Shown here piece after piece: positions 36,697 to 44,864 of a DNA stretch of 64,000 nucleotides. Under the pieces are notes generated by a model. It saw nothing but the letters and a program-made list of their open reading frames with translations. It was not told the origin of the DNA and ran no database searches. Numbering within the stretch: position 1 is the stretch's first letter; each line of letters opens with the position of its first letter. The DNA is from Paraeggerthella hongkongensis (lineage in GTDB: Bacteria; Actinomycetota; Coriobacteriia; Coriobacteriales; Eggerthellaceae): assembly GCF_003340345.1 (NCBI RefSeq), contig NZ_PPTQ01000002.1, positions 62,001-126,000 of the forward strand. The letters are read 5' to 3'. The translations under genes were made by a program, and so were the position numbers.

Positions 36697-36927
36697 ACTT
36701 GCAGTGCATAGCTTCGCAATCGTTAGTATAGAAACCTATCACTAGTTCGTCATGAAACCCTCGCAAGAAATTAAGTATTCGCCTAATTAGTGGGCATTTT
36801 GCGATGCTAATTCGACCGCTCGAGGACAGAATGCACCCATCGGCTCGACTTGGCAGCCGGACGCCGAGGGAAAGCTACCGGCGGCCGGCCGCGAGGCCGG
36901 GCAAAGACAAGGAGAAAGGAATGAAAG

Positions 36928-38220
36928 ATGTCGTTGCTTGCCAAGAGCAAGGGAGAGGTTACCTATAAGGAACTCTCCACGCTGCACAAGTGGGCGCTCG
37001 TCGTGCTCATCTCCATGGGCTCGTCGATTATCTACGCGCCTATGTACCTGAAGAACGTGTTCTACGATCCCTTGATGCAGGCGCTCGGTGCCACCAACGC
37101 GGACCTCGGCTTGATGGTGTCCGCCTACGGCATCGCTGCCATGATCTGCTACCTGCCTTCCGGCATCGTAGCCGACAAGTTCCGGATGCGCACGTTGGCG
37201 TGGTTGGGCTTCCTGGCCACCGCAGTGCTCGTGTTCGTATACGCGACGCTGCCCTCCGTGCAGATCTGCTTGATCCTGTTCGTGCTCATGGGCGTTACCT
37301 CCATCCTGGTGTGGTGGGGCACGCGCTTCAAGGTGATCCGCCTGTGCTGCGAGGAGAACGAGTACGCCTCCAAGATCGGCGTCAGCTACTCCATCTACGG
37401 CGTGACCGGCTTGGTCATCGGCCTTATCAACGCCGGCATCATCGCTGCCATCTCCGGCTCTGCCGGTGTGCAGGCCATGCTCATCTTCCTGGGCGTCATG
37501 ATCGCCATCCTGGGCGTGGTCTCGTACTTCATCATCCCTGACTTCAAGGGCGAGATCAACAAGGACGCGAAGCTGTTCAGCGTGTCCGAGGCTCTGCAGG
37601 CCGTCAAGCACCCCGGCGTGATCTGGGCTTGCGTCGCCTACTTCTGCGTGTACGCCGTGTACCAGGGCGCTACCTACACCACCCCGTACCTGACGCAGGG
37701 CTTCAACGCCGACGGCAACCTGGTGAACGTGGTCGGCCTTATCCGCACCTATGGCATCGGCCTCATCGCCGGCCCGGTTATCGGCTACATCGCCACGAAG
37801 ATCAAGAGCCCCTCGAAGGCCATCCTGGGCGGCTTGATCCTCTCCGTCGCCGTGCTCGTCGGGTTCATCCTCTTCCCGCAGGATCCCTCCGGTGCCGTGA
37901 TCGCTTCCATCCTGGTGGTCGTGTTCGGCTTCACCACCTACGGCGCCTTCTCCATCGGCTCCTCCCCGCTGTCCGAGGTCAAGATCCCGATGTCCATCTT
38001 CGGTACCGCTACGGGCATCCTCTCGGTCGTCGGCTTCCTGCCTGACGTGTTCATCCACACCTGGTACGGCGGCATGATCGACGCTCAGGGCACCGCCGCC
38101 TTCAACATGATCTTCGGATTCGAAATCATGTTCGGCATCATCGGCTGCTTCTGCCTGGTCATGTTGCTCCGCACGGTCAAGAAGCACTTCGGTTCGACCG
38201 CTCAGGCCGAAGAGGCGTAA
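36928..38220 (+). CDS. MFS transporter
   Basis: Seen: 430 aa, about 12 hydrophobic segments, with the loop 2-3 motif GIVADKFRMRTLAWLG of the major facilitator superfamily and a basic C-terminal tail. AAAGGA lies 7 nt before the ATG. First gene of a plus-strand run with the esterase and the cai-like genes, though a strong hairpin separates it from the esterase. Inferred: importer or substrate/product antiporter, filling the place CaiT (BCCT family) has in carnitine operons. Confidence 0.92.
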   Translation: MSLLAKSKGEVTYKELSTLHKWALVVLISMGSSIIYAPMYLKNVFYDPLMQALGATNADLGLMVSAYGIAAMICYLPSGIVADKFRMRTLAWLGFLATAVLVFVYATLPSVQICLILFVLMGVTSILVWWGTRFKVIRLCCEENEYASKIGVSYSIYGVTGLVIGLINAGIIAAISGSAGVQAMLIFLGVMIAILGVVSYFIIPDFKGEINKDAKLFSVSEALQAVKHPGVIWACVAYFCVYAVYQGATYTTPYLTQGFNADGNLVNVVGLIRTYGIGLIAGPVIGYIATKIKSPSKAILGGLILSVAVLVGFILFPQDPSGAVIASILVVVFGFTTYGAFSIGSSPLSEVKIPMSIFGTATGILSVVGFLPDVFIHTWYGGMIDAQGTAAFNMIFGFEIMFGIIGCFCLVMLLRTVKKHFGSTAQAEEA

Positions 38221-38244
38221 TCCAAGCGCTGCGTTTACAGATCA

Positions 38245-38280
38245 CCGCGGAGGGCGACGGTTCGCCCGAGCCCTCCGCGG
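38245..38280 (+). terminator. Hairpin after the MFS gene
   Basis: CCGCGGAGGGC/GCCCTCCGCGG, followed by CTTT. Confidence 0.7.
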
Positions 38281-38313
38281 CTTTGCACCACCGATCGGAA
38301 AGGGAAGGCGAAC

Positions 38314-39309
38314 GTGAACAAGCTCGATGTACTGTCTCTGATCAATCCGCAGATGAACGCCGTGCTGGCGAAGGAAGACGAGCTGGCTGGCGACGCGAAC
38401 GACACGAGCGTGGGTTTCGAGAAGATGCGCGAGAACTACGTTGCCGGTCGCGCGTACTGGGTCGAAGGCGGCCCGGTCATGGCCGAAAAGCTCGACGCTG
38501 CCGTGGCGGGTCCGTACGGCGACATCCCGGTGCGCTACTACTATCCCACTGACGAGTCCGCCGCGGCGCGCGCCGCGAGCAAGCCTGAGACTCCGGCTAT
38601 CGTGTACGTGCACGGCGGCGGGTTCGTCCTGGGCAACCTGGACACGCACGACCGCATCTGCCGCGTGCTTGCTCGCAACGCCGGCGTTGCCGTGGTGGCC
38701 GTGGATTACCGGCTTTCGCCCGAAGCGAAGTTCCCGAGCGCGGTTCACGAGGTTGCGGCTGTTGCTGCGTACCTGCACGAGCACGGTGCCGAACACGGCA
38801 TCGACGGCGAGCGCCTGTCGTTCGCGGGCGATTCGGGCGGCGCGCATCTGAGCCTTGCGGCCACGATGTATCTGCGCGAGGAGCTGGGCGGTAGCGATTT
38901 CGTGAAGTGCTGCCTTTTGTACTACGGCTGGTTCGGGCTCAAGGATTCGTCTTCGATGCGCCTTCTGGGCGGCTCGTGGGACGGCTTGACCGAGGCGGAC
39001 TGGAAGTTCTACATGCAGATGTACGCGAACGATCCCGCCGAGCTGGAGGAAAGCCCGTACGCGAACCTGTTCCTCAACGACATGACGCGCGACATGCCTG
39101 CTTGCTATATCGCGGCGGCCGAGTACGACCCCTTGCGCGACGACAGCACCACGCTGGCGACGATCTGCGAGGAGTACGGGGTTCCGTACCGTTTCGAACT
39201 GTTCGAAGGCGTTATCCACGCGTTTCTGCACTACACCAAGATGCTTGACGAGGCGAACGACGCCCTTGAGCACGGTGCGACCTTCTATCGCCAGCAGATG
39301 GGCCTGTAG
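38314..39309 (+). CDS. Alpha/beta-hydrolase esterase, hormone-sensitive-lipase family
   Basis: Role (family): hydrolyses carboxylic esters. Seen: 331 aa. Oxyanion-hole motif HGGGFVLG near residue 98, nucleophile in GDSGGAHLSLA near 172, a DPLRDD Asp, and a late VIHAFLH His. GTG start with GGAAGG upstream. There is no signal peptide, so it is cytosolic. Inferred: it frees the acid that the next genes activate and reduce. The ester is unknown. Confidence 0.9.
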   Translation: MNKLDVLSLINPQMNAVLAKEDELAGDANDTSVGFEKMRENYVAGRAYWVEGGPVMAEKLDAAVAGPYGDIPVRYYYPTDESAAARAASKPETPAIVYVHGGGFVLGNLDTHDRICRVLARNAGVAVVAVDYRLSPEAKFPSAVHEVAAVAAYLHEHGAEHGIDGERLSFAGDSGGAHLSLAATMYLREELGGSDFVKCCLLYYGWFGLKDSSSMRLLGGSWDGLTEADWKFYMQMYANDPAELEESPYANLFLNDMTRDMPACYIAAAEYDPLRDDSTTLATICEEYGVPYRFELFEGVIHAFLHYTKMLDEANDALEHGATFYRQQMGL

Positions 39310-39379
39310 GCGAGAGATACATCATTCGGGTTTCAAAGCGGGAGGATCCCGCTGAACACATACAAAAAGGAGGATCGTC

Positions 39380-40531
39380 ATGGATTTCAAGTTGACGGAC
39401 GAGCAGGAGCTGATCGTCGATAGCTACCGCGAGTACATGGAAAGCGAGAACTGGGAGACCTACTTCCACGAGTGCGACGAAGCGCACGAGTACCCGCTTC
39501 GCTGGGTGAAGGGCCTGTGCGAGCTGGGCTTCGACCAGATCATGCTTCCCGAGAGCCATGGCGGTCTGGGCCTTGAGCAGCCGTGCGTGACGCTGATGGC
39601 CGTGTACGAGATCCTGGGCAAGTACGGCGCTCCCACCTACGTGCTGTATCAGCTGCCCGGTTTCGAGACCATCATCCGCGAAGGCACCGAAGAGCAGATC
39701 GAAGCCGTCATGTCCACGCTGGGCTCCGGCGAGCAGATCTGGAACTCCGCATGCACCGAGCCGGGCGCCGGCTCCGACGTGGGCGCGCTGGCCACCACGT
39801 ACAAGCGCGAGAACGGCAAGATCTACCTGAACGGCACCAAGACGTTCATCACCTCCTCCGCTGGCGTGAAGTACCTGGTCATCATGGCCAAGAACGCTGA
39901 CGACGAGTCCGTGTTCACCGAGTTCTTCGTCGACATGTCCAAGCCGGGCGTGAAGCTGTCCCCGCTGACCAAGCTGGGCCTGCGCATGGACAGCTGCTGC
40001 GAAGTCTACCTGGACAACGTGGAGCTTGAGGAAAAGGACATCTTCGGCAAAGAAGGCAACGGCTTCATGCGCGGCGTGTCCGACTTCAACTTCGAGCGCT
40101 GGCTCGTGGGCGCGTGCGACTACGGCACCGCTATCTGCGCGTTCGAGGATGCCATGGCGCATGCGAACTCCCGTATCGCCTTCGGCAAGCCCATCAGCCG
40201 CTTCCAGCTCAACCAGCTCAAGATCACCGAGATGTGCATCAAGCTGACCAACATGAAGAACATGCTGTACGAGGCTGCTTGGAACGCTGACAACAACGAC
40301 GGCAACTTCAACGCCGCAGCGGCCGCCATGTGCAAGTACTACTGCGCCAACGCCTCCTTCGAGGTGACCGACGACGCCATGCAGATCATGGGCGGCATCG
40401 CCGTGGCCAGCGAGCATCGCATCAACCGCATCTGGCGCGACCTGCGCGTCGACCGCGTTTCCGGCGGCACCGACGAGATGATGATCCTGGCCACCTCCAA
40501 GGGCGCTTCCATCAAGTACAAGCAGAAGTAA
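39380..40531 (+). CDS. caiA: CaiA-like acyl-CoA dehydrogenase/enoyl-CoA reductase
   Basis: Role: CaiA reduces crotonobetainyl-CoA, using an Etf. Seen: 383 aa, strongly like Cai[74 protein letters not shown]; and [15 protein letters not shown] close to the CaiA C-terminus. The EGT Glu is replaced by Gly (SGGTDEM), while FNFERWLVG carries the isovaleryl-type Glu. AAGGAGG precedes the ATG. It is followed by caiB- and caiC-like genes. The substrate may differ, since CaiD and CaiT homologues are absent. Confidence 0.9.
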   Translation: MDFKLTDEQELIVDSYREYMESENWETYFHECDEAHEYPLRWVKGLCELGFDQIMLPESHGGLGLEQPCVTLMAVYEILGKYGAPTYVLYQLPGFETIIREGTEEQIEAVMSTLGSGEQIWNSACTEPGAGSDVGALATTYKRENGKIYLNGTKTFITSSAGVKYLVIMAKNADDESVFTEFFVDMSKPGVKLSPLTKLGLRMDSCCEVYLDNVELEEKDIFGKEGNGFMRGVSDFNFERWLVGACDYGTAICAFEDAMAHANSRIAFGKPISRFQLNQLKITEMCIKLTNMKNMLYEAAWNADNNDGNFNAAAAAMCKYYCANASFEVTDDAMQIMGGIAVASEHRINRIWRDLRVDRVSGGTDEMMILATSKGASIKYKQK

Positions 40532-40545
40532 CCTGCCGCTCGTCC

Positions 40546-40570
40546 ACGGGGGCGCGGATAGTGCCCCCGT
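40546..40570 (+). terminator. Hairpin between caiA- and caiB-like genes
   Basis: ACGGGGGC/GCCCCCGT with a 9-nt loop. No T-run; possibly a stabilising or attenuating structure inside the operon. Confidence 0.45.
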
Positions 40571-40603
40571 ATCCAGAAACCCATGCGAACAAGGAGGAAC
40601 AAC

Positions 40604-41818
40604 ATGGCAATTCCTACCGACAAGCCGTCCTACGGTCCCCTCGACGGCGTCAAGGTCGTCTACGCAGCAGTCGAGTTGGCCTGCCCGAAAGCAGCCGACC
40701 TCATGGCCGACTGGGGTGCCGACGTCATCTGGCTCGAGAACACCGGCGCGGGCGACACCATCCGCGACACCGCGTACGTGAAGCAGGCCGAGCGCCGCAA
40801 CCAGCGTTCCGTGGCTTTGAACTACTTCTCCGAAGAGGGCAAGAAGGTGTTCTTCGACCTGGTGAAGGATGCTGACATCTTCATGGAGGCATCGAAGGGC
40901 GGCACGTGGGCGCGCAAGGGCATCACCGACGACGTGCTGTGGGAGCTCAATCCGAAGATGGTCATCGTGCATGTTTCCGGCTTCGGCCAGGAAGGCGACC
41001 CGAAGATGGTCAAGCGCGCTGCGTACGACCTGACGGTGATGGCTTACTCCGGCATCATCATGCAGAACGGCACGGAGGAGCAGCCGATGCTGCCCGGACC
41101 GTACGCCGGCGACTACTTCAACACGCTCATGATCGCAAGCTCCGCGCTGGCGGCCCTCTACAAGGCCGAGAAGTCCGGCAAGGGCGAGAGCATCGATTTG
41201 GCCATGTACGAGACGCTGCTTGCCATCGGCCAGTACTACCTGGTGGACTACTTGAACGAGGGCATCAAGTGGCCCCGCCCTGGCGCGCGCAACCAGAACC
41301 TGTGCGGCATCGGCGAGTTCAAATGCAAGGACGGCTTCCTGGGCGTGTGCCTGTACGGCGTCGACCAGAACAAGTACTTCTTGGAGACCATCGGCCTGGG
41401 CCATCTGTGGGGTACCGAGGACATTCCCGAGGACACGTCGGGCCTGTGGCTGTCCAACCCGCACGCCGACGAGATCCAGAAGGCGTTCGAGGAGTACTGC
41501 CTGGCGAACTCCAAGTACGACATCGAAGAGGATTTCGCCGCGCACCGCATCGCTGCCCAGGTGGTCAACGACATGGAAGACCTCGTGAAGGAAGAGCACC
41601 TGAAGCTGCGCAACACGTGGGTTGACTGGGAGACCGTCGACGGCGAGACGTTCCACGGCTTGGGCGTGTTCCCCAAGTTCAAGAACAACCCGGGTCAGAT
41701 CTGGCGTCCGATGCCGCATCAGGGTGGCGACACCGTGGACATCATGACGAAGCTGGGCTACACGCCCGAGCAGATCAACGAGCTGGCCGAGGCCGGCGTC
41801 GTGAAGATCAGCGAATAA
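40604..41818 (+). CDS. caiB: CaiB-like CoA-transferase
   Basis: Role: CaiB moves CoA from the reduced product to the incoming acid. Seen: 404 aa, like CaiB along its length. YGPLDGVKVV; DIFMEASKGGTWARKGITDDVLW; HVSGFGQEG; GKGESIDLAMYE; and FPKFKNNPGQIWRPMP near the end. The ATG at 40604 has AAGGAGG 6 nt upstream. With CaiA and CaiC homologues on both sides this is a Cai-type activation and reduction module. The acid is not identified. Confidence 0.92.
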   Translation: MAIPTDKPSYGPLDGVKVVYAAVELACPKAADLMADWGADVIWLENTGAGDTIRDTAYVKQAERRNQRSVALNYFSEEGKKVFFDLVKDADIFMEASKGGTWARKGITDDVLWELNPKMVIVHVSGFGQEGDPKMVKRAAYDLTVMAYSGIIMQNGTEEQPMLPGPYAGDYFNTLMIASSALAALYKAEKSGKGESIDLAMYETLLAIGQYYLVDYLNEGIKWPRPGARNQNLCGIGEFKCKDGFLGVCLYGVDQNKYFLETIGLGHLWGTEDIPEDTSGLWLSNPHADEIQKAFEEYCLANSKYDIEEDFAAHRIAAQVVNDMEDLVKEEHLKLRNTWVDWETVDGETFHGLGVFPKFKNNPGQIWRPMPHQGGDTVDIMTKLGYTPEQINELAEAGVVKISE

Positions 41819-41833
41819 GGTCCATGCGTTTGG

Positions 41834-41994
41834 CGGGCGGCTTGCGATAGGCACGCCGCCCGTAGCGCGGTTCCGTTTTCAAGGGACCGCCGTCCGGTGA
41901 AACCGGATGCGGGTGCGCGGCCCGAACGTTCCGCGCACCCGCACGATGCCGCCTTCCGAAAGCGAAGCGCGGTCGAACGGCGGCATCGTGCGGG
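41834..41994 (+). terminator. Three hairpins between caiB- and caiC-like genes
   Basis: CGGGCGGC/GCCGCCCG (41834-41862), GGGTGCGCGG/CCGCGCACCC (41911-41940), and a perfect 16-bp stem CCCGCACGATGCCGCC/GGCGGCATCGTGCGGG (41938-41994). The second and third share bases, so only one of them can form at a time, an arrangement that could attenuate. Confidence 0.6.
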
Positions 41995-42038
41995 TAGGGG
42001 ATTGAACGAGGGGTCGAAGGACGAGAAGGGTGAGACGG

Positions 42039-43613
42039 GTGACCGACATCGTAGGAAACGAAACGCTGCGAAGCCTTTGGACGGGACTCGTCGACTCGTG
42101 CGGTGACCGCACGTTCCTCATCTTCCAGGATCGCGAGGGCGCGACGTGCGAGTTTTCCTACAGCGCGTTCGACCAGGAGATCAACCGAACCGCCAACCTG
42201 TTCCTCACGTTGGGCATCGAGGCGGGCGAGCGGGTGGCCGTGCAGATGCACACCTGCCCCGAGTTCATGATGTGCCTGTTCGGCTTGGCGAAGATCGGTG
42301 CCGTCATGGTACCGATGAACGAGCAGTACCTGGCCGAAGAGGCGGCGTTCGTGCTCGAGCGTACCGGCGCGTCGTGCGCAGTGGTGGAGGCGGATTTCGT
42401 CGGCCTGTACGACGGTTTGGCTGACGAGCAGGGCTATCTTGCCAAAGGCGTGTTCGTTGCGCGCGGTTCGGCAGATGCCGAAGCGGGCTTGCCCGCTTCC
42501 GTTCCGGTGCGCTGTTTCGACAAGGCGCGCGCGTGCGAGCCGACCGTGCTACGCGAGGAACGCCCCCTTGCCTCGGACGACCCGGTTGAGATCATCTTCA
42601 CGTCGGGCACGACGTCGTGTCCGAAGGGTGTTGTGCTTACGCATGCGAACATGCTGTTCAGCGGCTTGTATGGCGATTGGGAAGTGTCGCTTACGCGCGA
42701 CGACCGCATGCTTTCGACCATGCCTGCCTGCCATTCCAATTTCCAACTGGCGGCGCTCACCCCGGTGCTCACGGCGGGCGCTACGCTCATCGTGGTGGAG
42801 AAGTACAGCGCGAGCCGCTTCTGGAAGCAGATCCGCGACTATCGAGCCACGGTCGTGCAATGCGTGGCCATGATGCTGCGCACCCTGCTGCTGCAACCGG
42901 TCGATCCGAACGAAAAGGATCATTGCCTGCGCGAGATGCTGTATTTCCTGGCCGTTTCCGACGAGGAGAAGCGCACGTTCGAGGAGCGCTACGGCGTGCG
43001 CATCATGAACACGTACGGTTCCACCGAGTCGATCAGCTGGGTGCTTACCGACCCTCCGACCGGTCCGCGTCGTTGGCCGAGCGTCGGACGCCCGGGCTTG
43101 GGGTACGAGGTTCGCATTGCGGGCGACGACGGCGTGCAAGCCGCTGCGGGCGAATTGGGGGAGATCCAGGTCAAGGGCACGCGCGGGCGCACCATCATGA
43201 AGGAGTACTACAACGACCCCGAGGCTACGGCGCGCACGTTCACCCAGGATGGATGGCTGCGCACGGGCGACAAGGGCTACATGGACGAGGACGGCTGGTT
43301 CTTCTTCGTCGACCGCAAGGCCAACATGATCAAGCGAGCGGGCGAGAACATATCGGCCAGCGAGCTTGAAAGCGTGCTCATGCAGCATCCCGCCGTCGAC
43401 GAGGCCGCGGTGATCGGCGTGCCCGACCCTATTCGCGACCAGGCCGTCAAAGCCTTCGTGAAGCCGCGCGCGGGCGTCGAGATCACCGAAGGGGAGGTGC
43501 TGGCGTTTTGCGAGGAGCACATGGCGGGCTTCAAGGTCCCCTCGTTCGTCCAGATCGTCGACGACTTTCCGCGCACGTGCTCTATGAAGATCGAGAAGAA
43601 GTTGCTGAAGTAA
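42039..43613 (+). CDS. caiC: CaiC-like acyl-CoA ligase (AMP-forming)
   Basis: Role: ATP-dependent CoA activation of the acid, priming the CaiB cycle. Seen: 524 aa, like CaiC. TDIVGNETLRSLW at the N-terminus; INRTANLFLTLGI; FGLAKIGAVMVPMN; P-loop FTSGTTSCPKGVVLTH; NTYGSTE; GWLRTGDKGYMDEDGWFFFVDRKANMIKRAGEN; and the end SMKIEKKLLK with the catalytic Lys. The start is uncertain: the GTG at 42039 lines up with the CaiC N-terminus and has AAGG 9 nt upstream, while the GTG at 42030 is closer to it. Confidence 0.92.
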   Translation: MTDIVGNETLRSLWTGLVDSCGDRTFLIFQDREGATCEFSYSAFDQEINRTANLFLTLGIEAGERVAVQMHTCPEFMMCLFGLAKIGAVMVPMNEQYLAEEAAFVLERTGASCAVVEADFVGLYDGLADEQGYLAKGVFVARGSADAEAGLPASVPVRCFDKARACEPTVLREERPLASDDPVEIIFTSGTTSCPKGVVLTHANMLFSGLYGDWEVSLTRDDRMLSTMPACHSNFQLAALTPVLTAGATLIVVEKYSASRFWKQIRDYRATVVQCVAMMLRTLLLQPVDPNEKDHCLREMLYFLAVSDEEKRTFEERYGVRIMNTYGSTESISWVLTDPPTGPRRWPSVGRPGLGYEVRIAGDDGVQAAAGELGEIQVKGTRGRTIMKEYYNDPEATARTFTQDGWLRTGDKGYMDEDGWFFFVDRKANMIKRAGENISASELESVLMQHPAVDEAAVIGVPDPIRDQAVKAFVKPRAGVEITEGEVLAFCEEHMAGFKVPSFVQIVDDFPRTCSMKIEKKLLK

Positions 43614-43623
43614 CCTGTTGTCG

Positions 43624-43716
43624 GCGACGGGCGGCCCGGGCGGCATCCAGTCGCTCGAACAGTCCTCGCTTCGCTGCGGAACTCGCTTGGTGGATACCGC
43701 CCGGGCCGCCCGTCGC
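43624..43716. repeat. Perfect inverted repeat with 20-bp arms
   Basis: Arms 43624-43643 (GCGACGGGCGGCCCGGGCGG) and 43697-43716 flank 53 nt just after the caiC-like gene. Likely a transcription terminator of the long-stem kind seen elsewhere in the window. Confidence 0.75.
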
Positions 43717-43839
43717 TGCGAAGTCTCTTGAACGTGCTCGACTTTCGACGAGAGCGGGGAAAGGGGTCGGTGGACGGGGCGTACTTGAGAACCTGGTGAA
43801 TGGGTGCTGTTTTTCTGGTTGGGAGATAAGGAGAGGGTC

Positions 43840-44712
43840 ATGGCTATTAGCACTGAGATCGTGGGCAAGGAGTTCGGGCCGTTCGTGCGGGAGTACACGT
43901 TCAAGGATCTGGAGATTTGCGCGCTCGGCTGCAACGCGGGATTCGACGGCAAGACCGATCTTGAGTACGTGAACGAGCATGACGCGGAGAACCCGCAGCT
44001 CAAGGTGCTCCCCATTTTCGGCGTGCCGTTGACGGTGCACGAGGAGATGACGCGCACGCTTGACTACGGCTACAACTACGATGGCTCGCTGCATTACGGG
44101 TTCGAGATCAAGCTGCATGCTCCCTTCCCGATGGGCGACCGCATCGAGACGTTCGTGACGCAAGACGCGCTGTACGACCGCGGCGAGGGCCGCGGGTGCC
44201 TGTCGAAGCAGACGGGACGTTCCTTCGCCTCCGACGGGACGCTGTTGTGTGAAACCGAGACATGGGACGTGTGCATCTACGACGGTGGATGGGGCGGGCC
44301 CAAGCCGCCGAAGGACATCGTCGAGATGCCTGATCGTGCGCCCGATGCGGTGGTCGAGGAGACGATGCCGCTCAACATGCCGCTCATCTATCGTCTTATG
44401 GGCGATTGGCATCAGCAGCACATCGACTTCGCCTATACCGAGCAGACCGGCCTTGCGCGTCCGATCGCGCACGGCGTGAGTTTGGGCGGCTTCGCCATGC
44501 GCCACATCATCAGCTCGTTTTTCCCGGGCGAGCCTGAGCGCATGAAGCGATTCAAGACGAGGATCACTTCGCCGGTGCTTCCGGGCACCGCGCTTCAAAC
44601 TCGCATGTGGAAGGTGGGGGAGAAGGAGATCCGCTTCCAGTTGGTGGATGCGGACGTGGACGAGACGGGCGCGAAGCCGCACTTGAACTTCGGTATTTGC
44701 ACCTGGGAGTAG
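43840..44712 (+). CDS. MaoC-type double-hotdog enoyl-CoA hydratase
   Basis: Seen: 290 aa with two hotdog halves. The first has a MaoC_N-like PIFGVPLTVHEEMTRTLDYG. The second has YRLMGDWHQQHIDFAYTEQTG then PIAHGVSLGGFAMRHI. Known: hydratase-2 enzymes use Asp and His in a GDxNPxH motif. Here the motif reads GDWHQQH, keeping Asp and His but not Asn-Pro. The ATG at 43840 has AAGGAG upstream. Inferred: hydrates the enoyl-CoA of the cai-like pathway in place of CaiD; altered activity is possible. Confidence 0.85.
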   Translation: MAISTEIVGKEFGPFVREYTFKDLEICALGCNAGFDGKTDLEYVNEHDAENPQLKVLPIFGVPLTVHEEMTRTLDYGYNYDGSLHYGFEIKLHAPFPMGDRIETFVTQDALYDRGEGRGCLSKQTGRSFASDGTLLCETETWDVCIYDGGWGGPKPPKDIVEMPDRAPDAVVEETMPLNMPLIYRLMGDWHQQHIDFAYTEQTGLARPIAHGVSLGGFAMRHIISSFFPGEPERMKRFKTRITSPVLPGTALQTRMWKVGEKEIRFQLVDADVDETGAKPHLNFGICTWE

Positions 44713-44732
44713 CAGGTTCAACCGGGCGGGGT

Positions 44733-44810
44733 CGATCCTTGGGCTGAGGGTGCCTGAAAGACCGTTGCTTCGCTCCAAGGATATTTCAGGAACCCTCAGC
44801 CCAAGGATCG
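44733..44810. repeat. Long inverted repeat, 27-bp arms with one mismatch
   Basis: Left arm 44733-44759 (begins CGATCCTTGGGCTGAGGGT) pairs with right arm 44784-44810 apart from one base. Spacer 24 nt. It lies between the MaoC and MFS genes and is likely a terminator, with the MFS promoter directly after it. Confidence 0.75.
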
Positions 44811-44820
44811 CCTCCTGCGA

Positions 44821-44848
44821 TTGACGCGGGCGGAGCTGGTTTTAGCAT
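44821..44848 (+). promoter_or_regulatory. Sigma70-type promoter for the MFS gene
   Basis: -35 TTGACG (44821-44826), 16-bp spacer, -10 TAGCAT (44843-44848), 17 nt before the ATG at 44865. Confidence 0.5.
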
Positions 44849-44864
44849 GTGAGGAGACGAGAGC

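Noticed and set aside
36787-38187. Minus-strand frame of 466 codons rich in Asp, His and Glu
   Set aside because: Mirror frame of the MFS transporter gene; its composition is the usual antisense of hydrophobic codons.
39212-41854. Minus-strand frame of 880 codons
   Set aside because: It lies opposite the caiA- and caiB-like genes, which have clear family motifs and ribosome-binding sites. The antisense frame is open only because of high GC codon bias.
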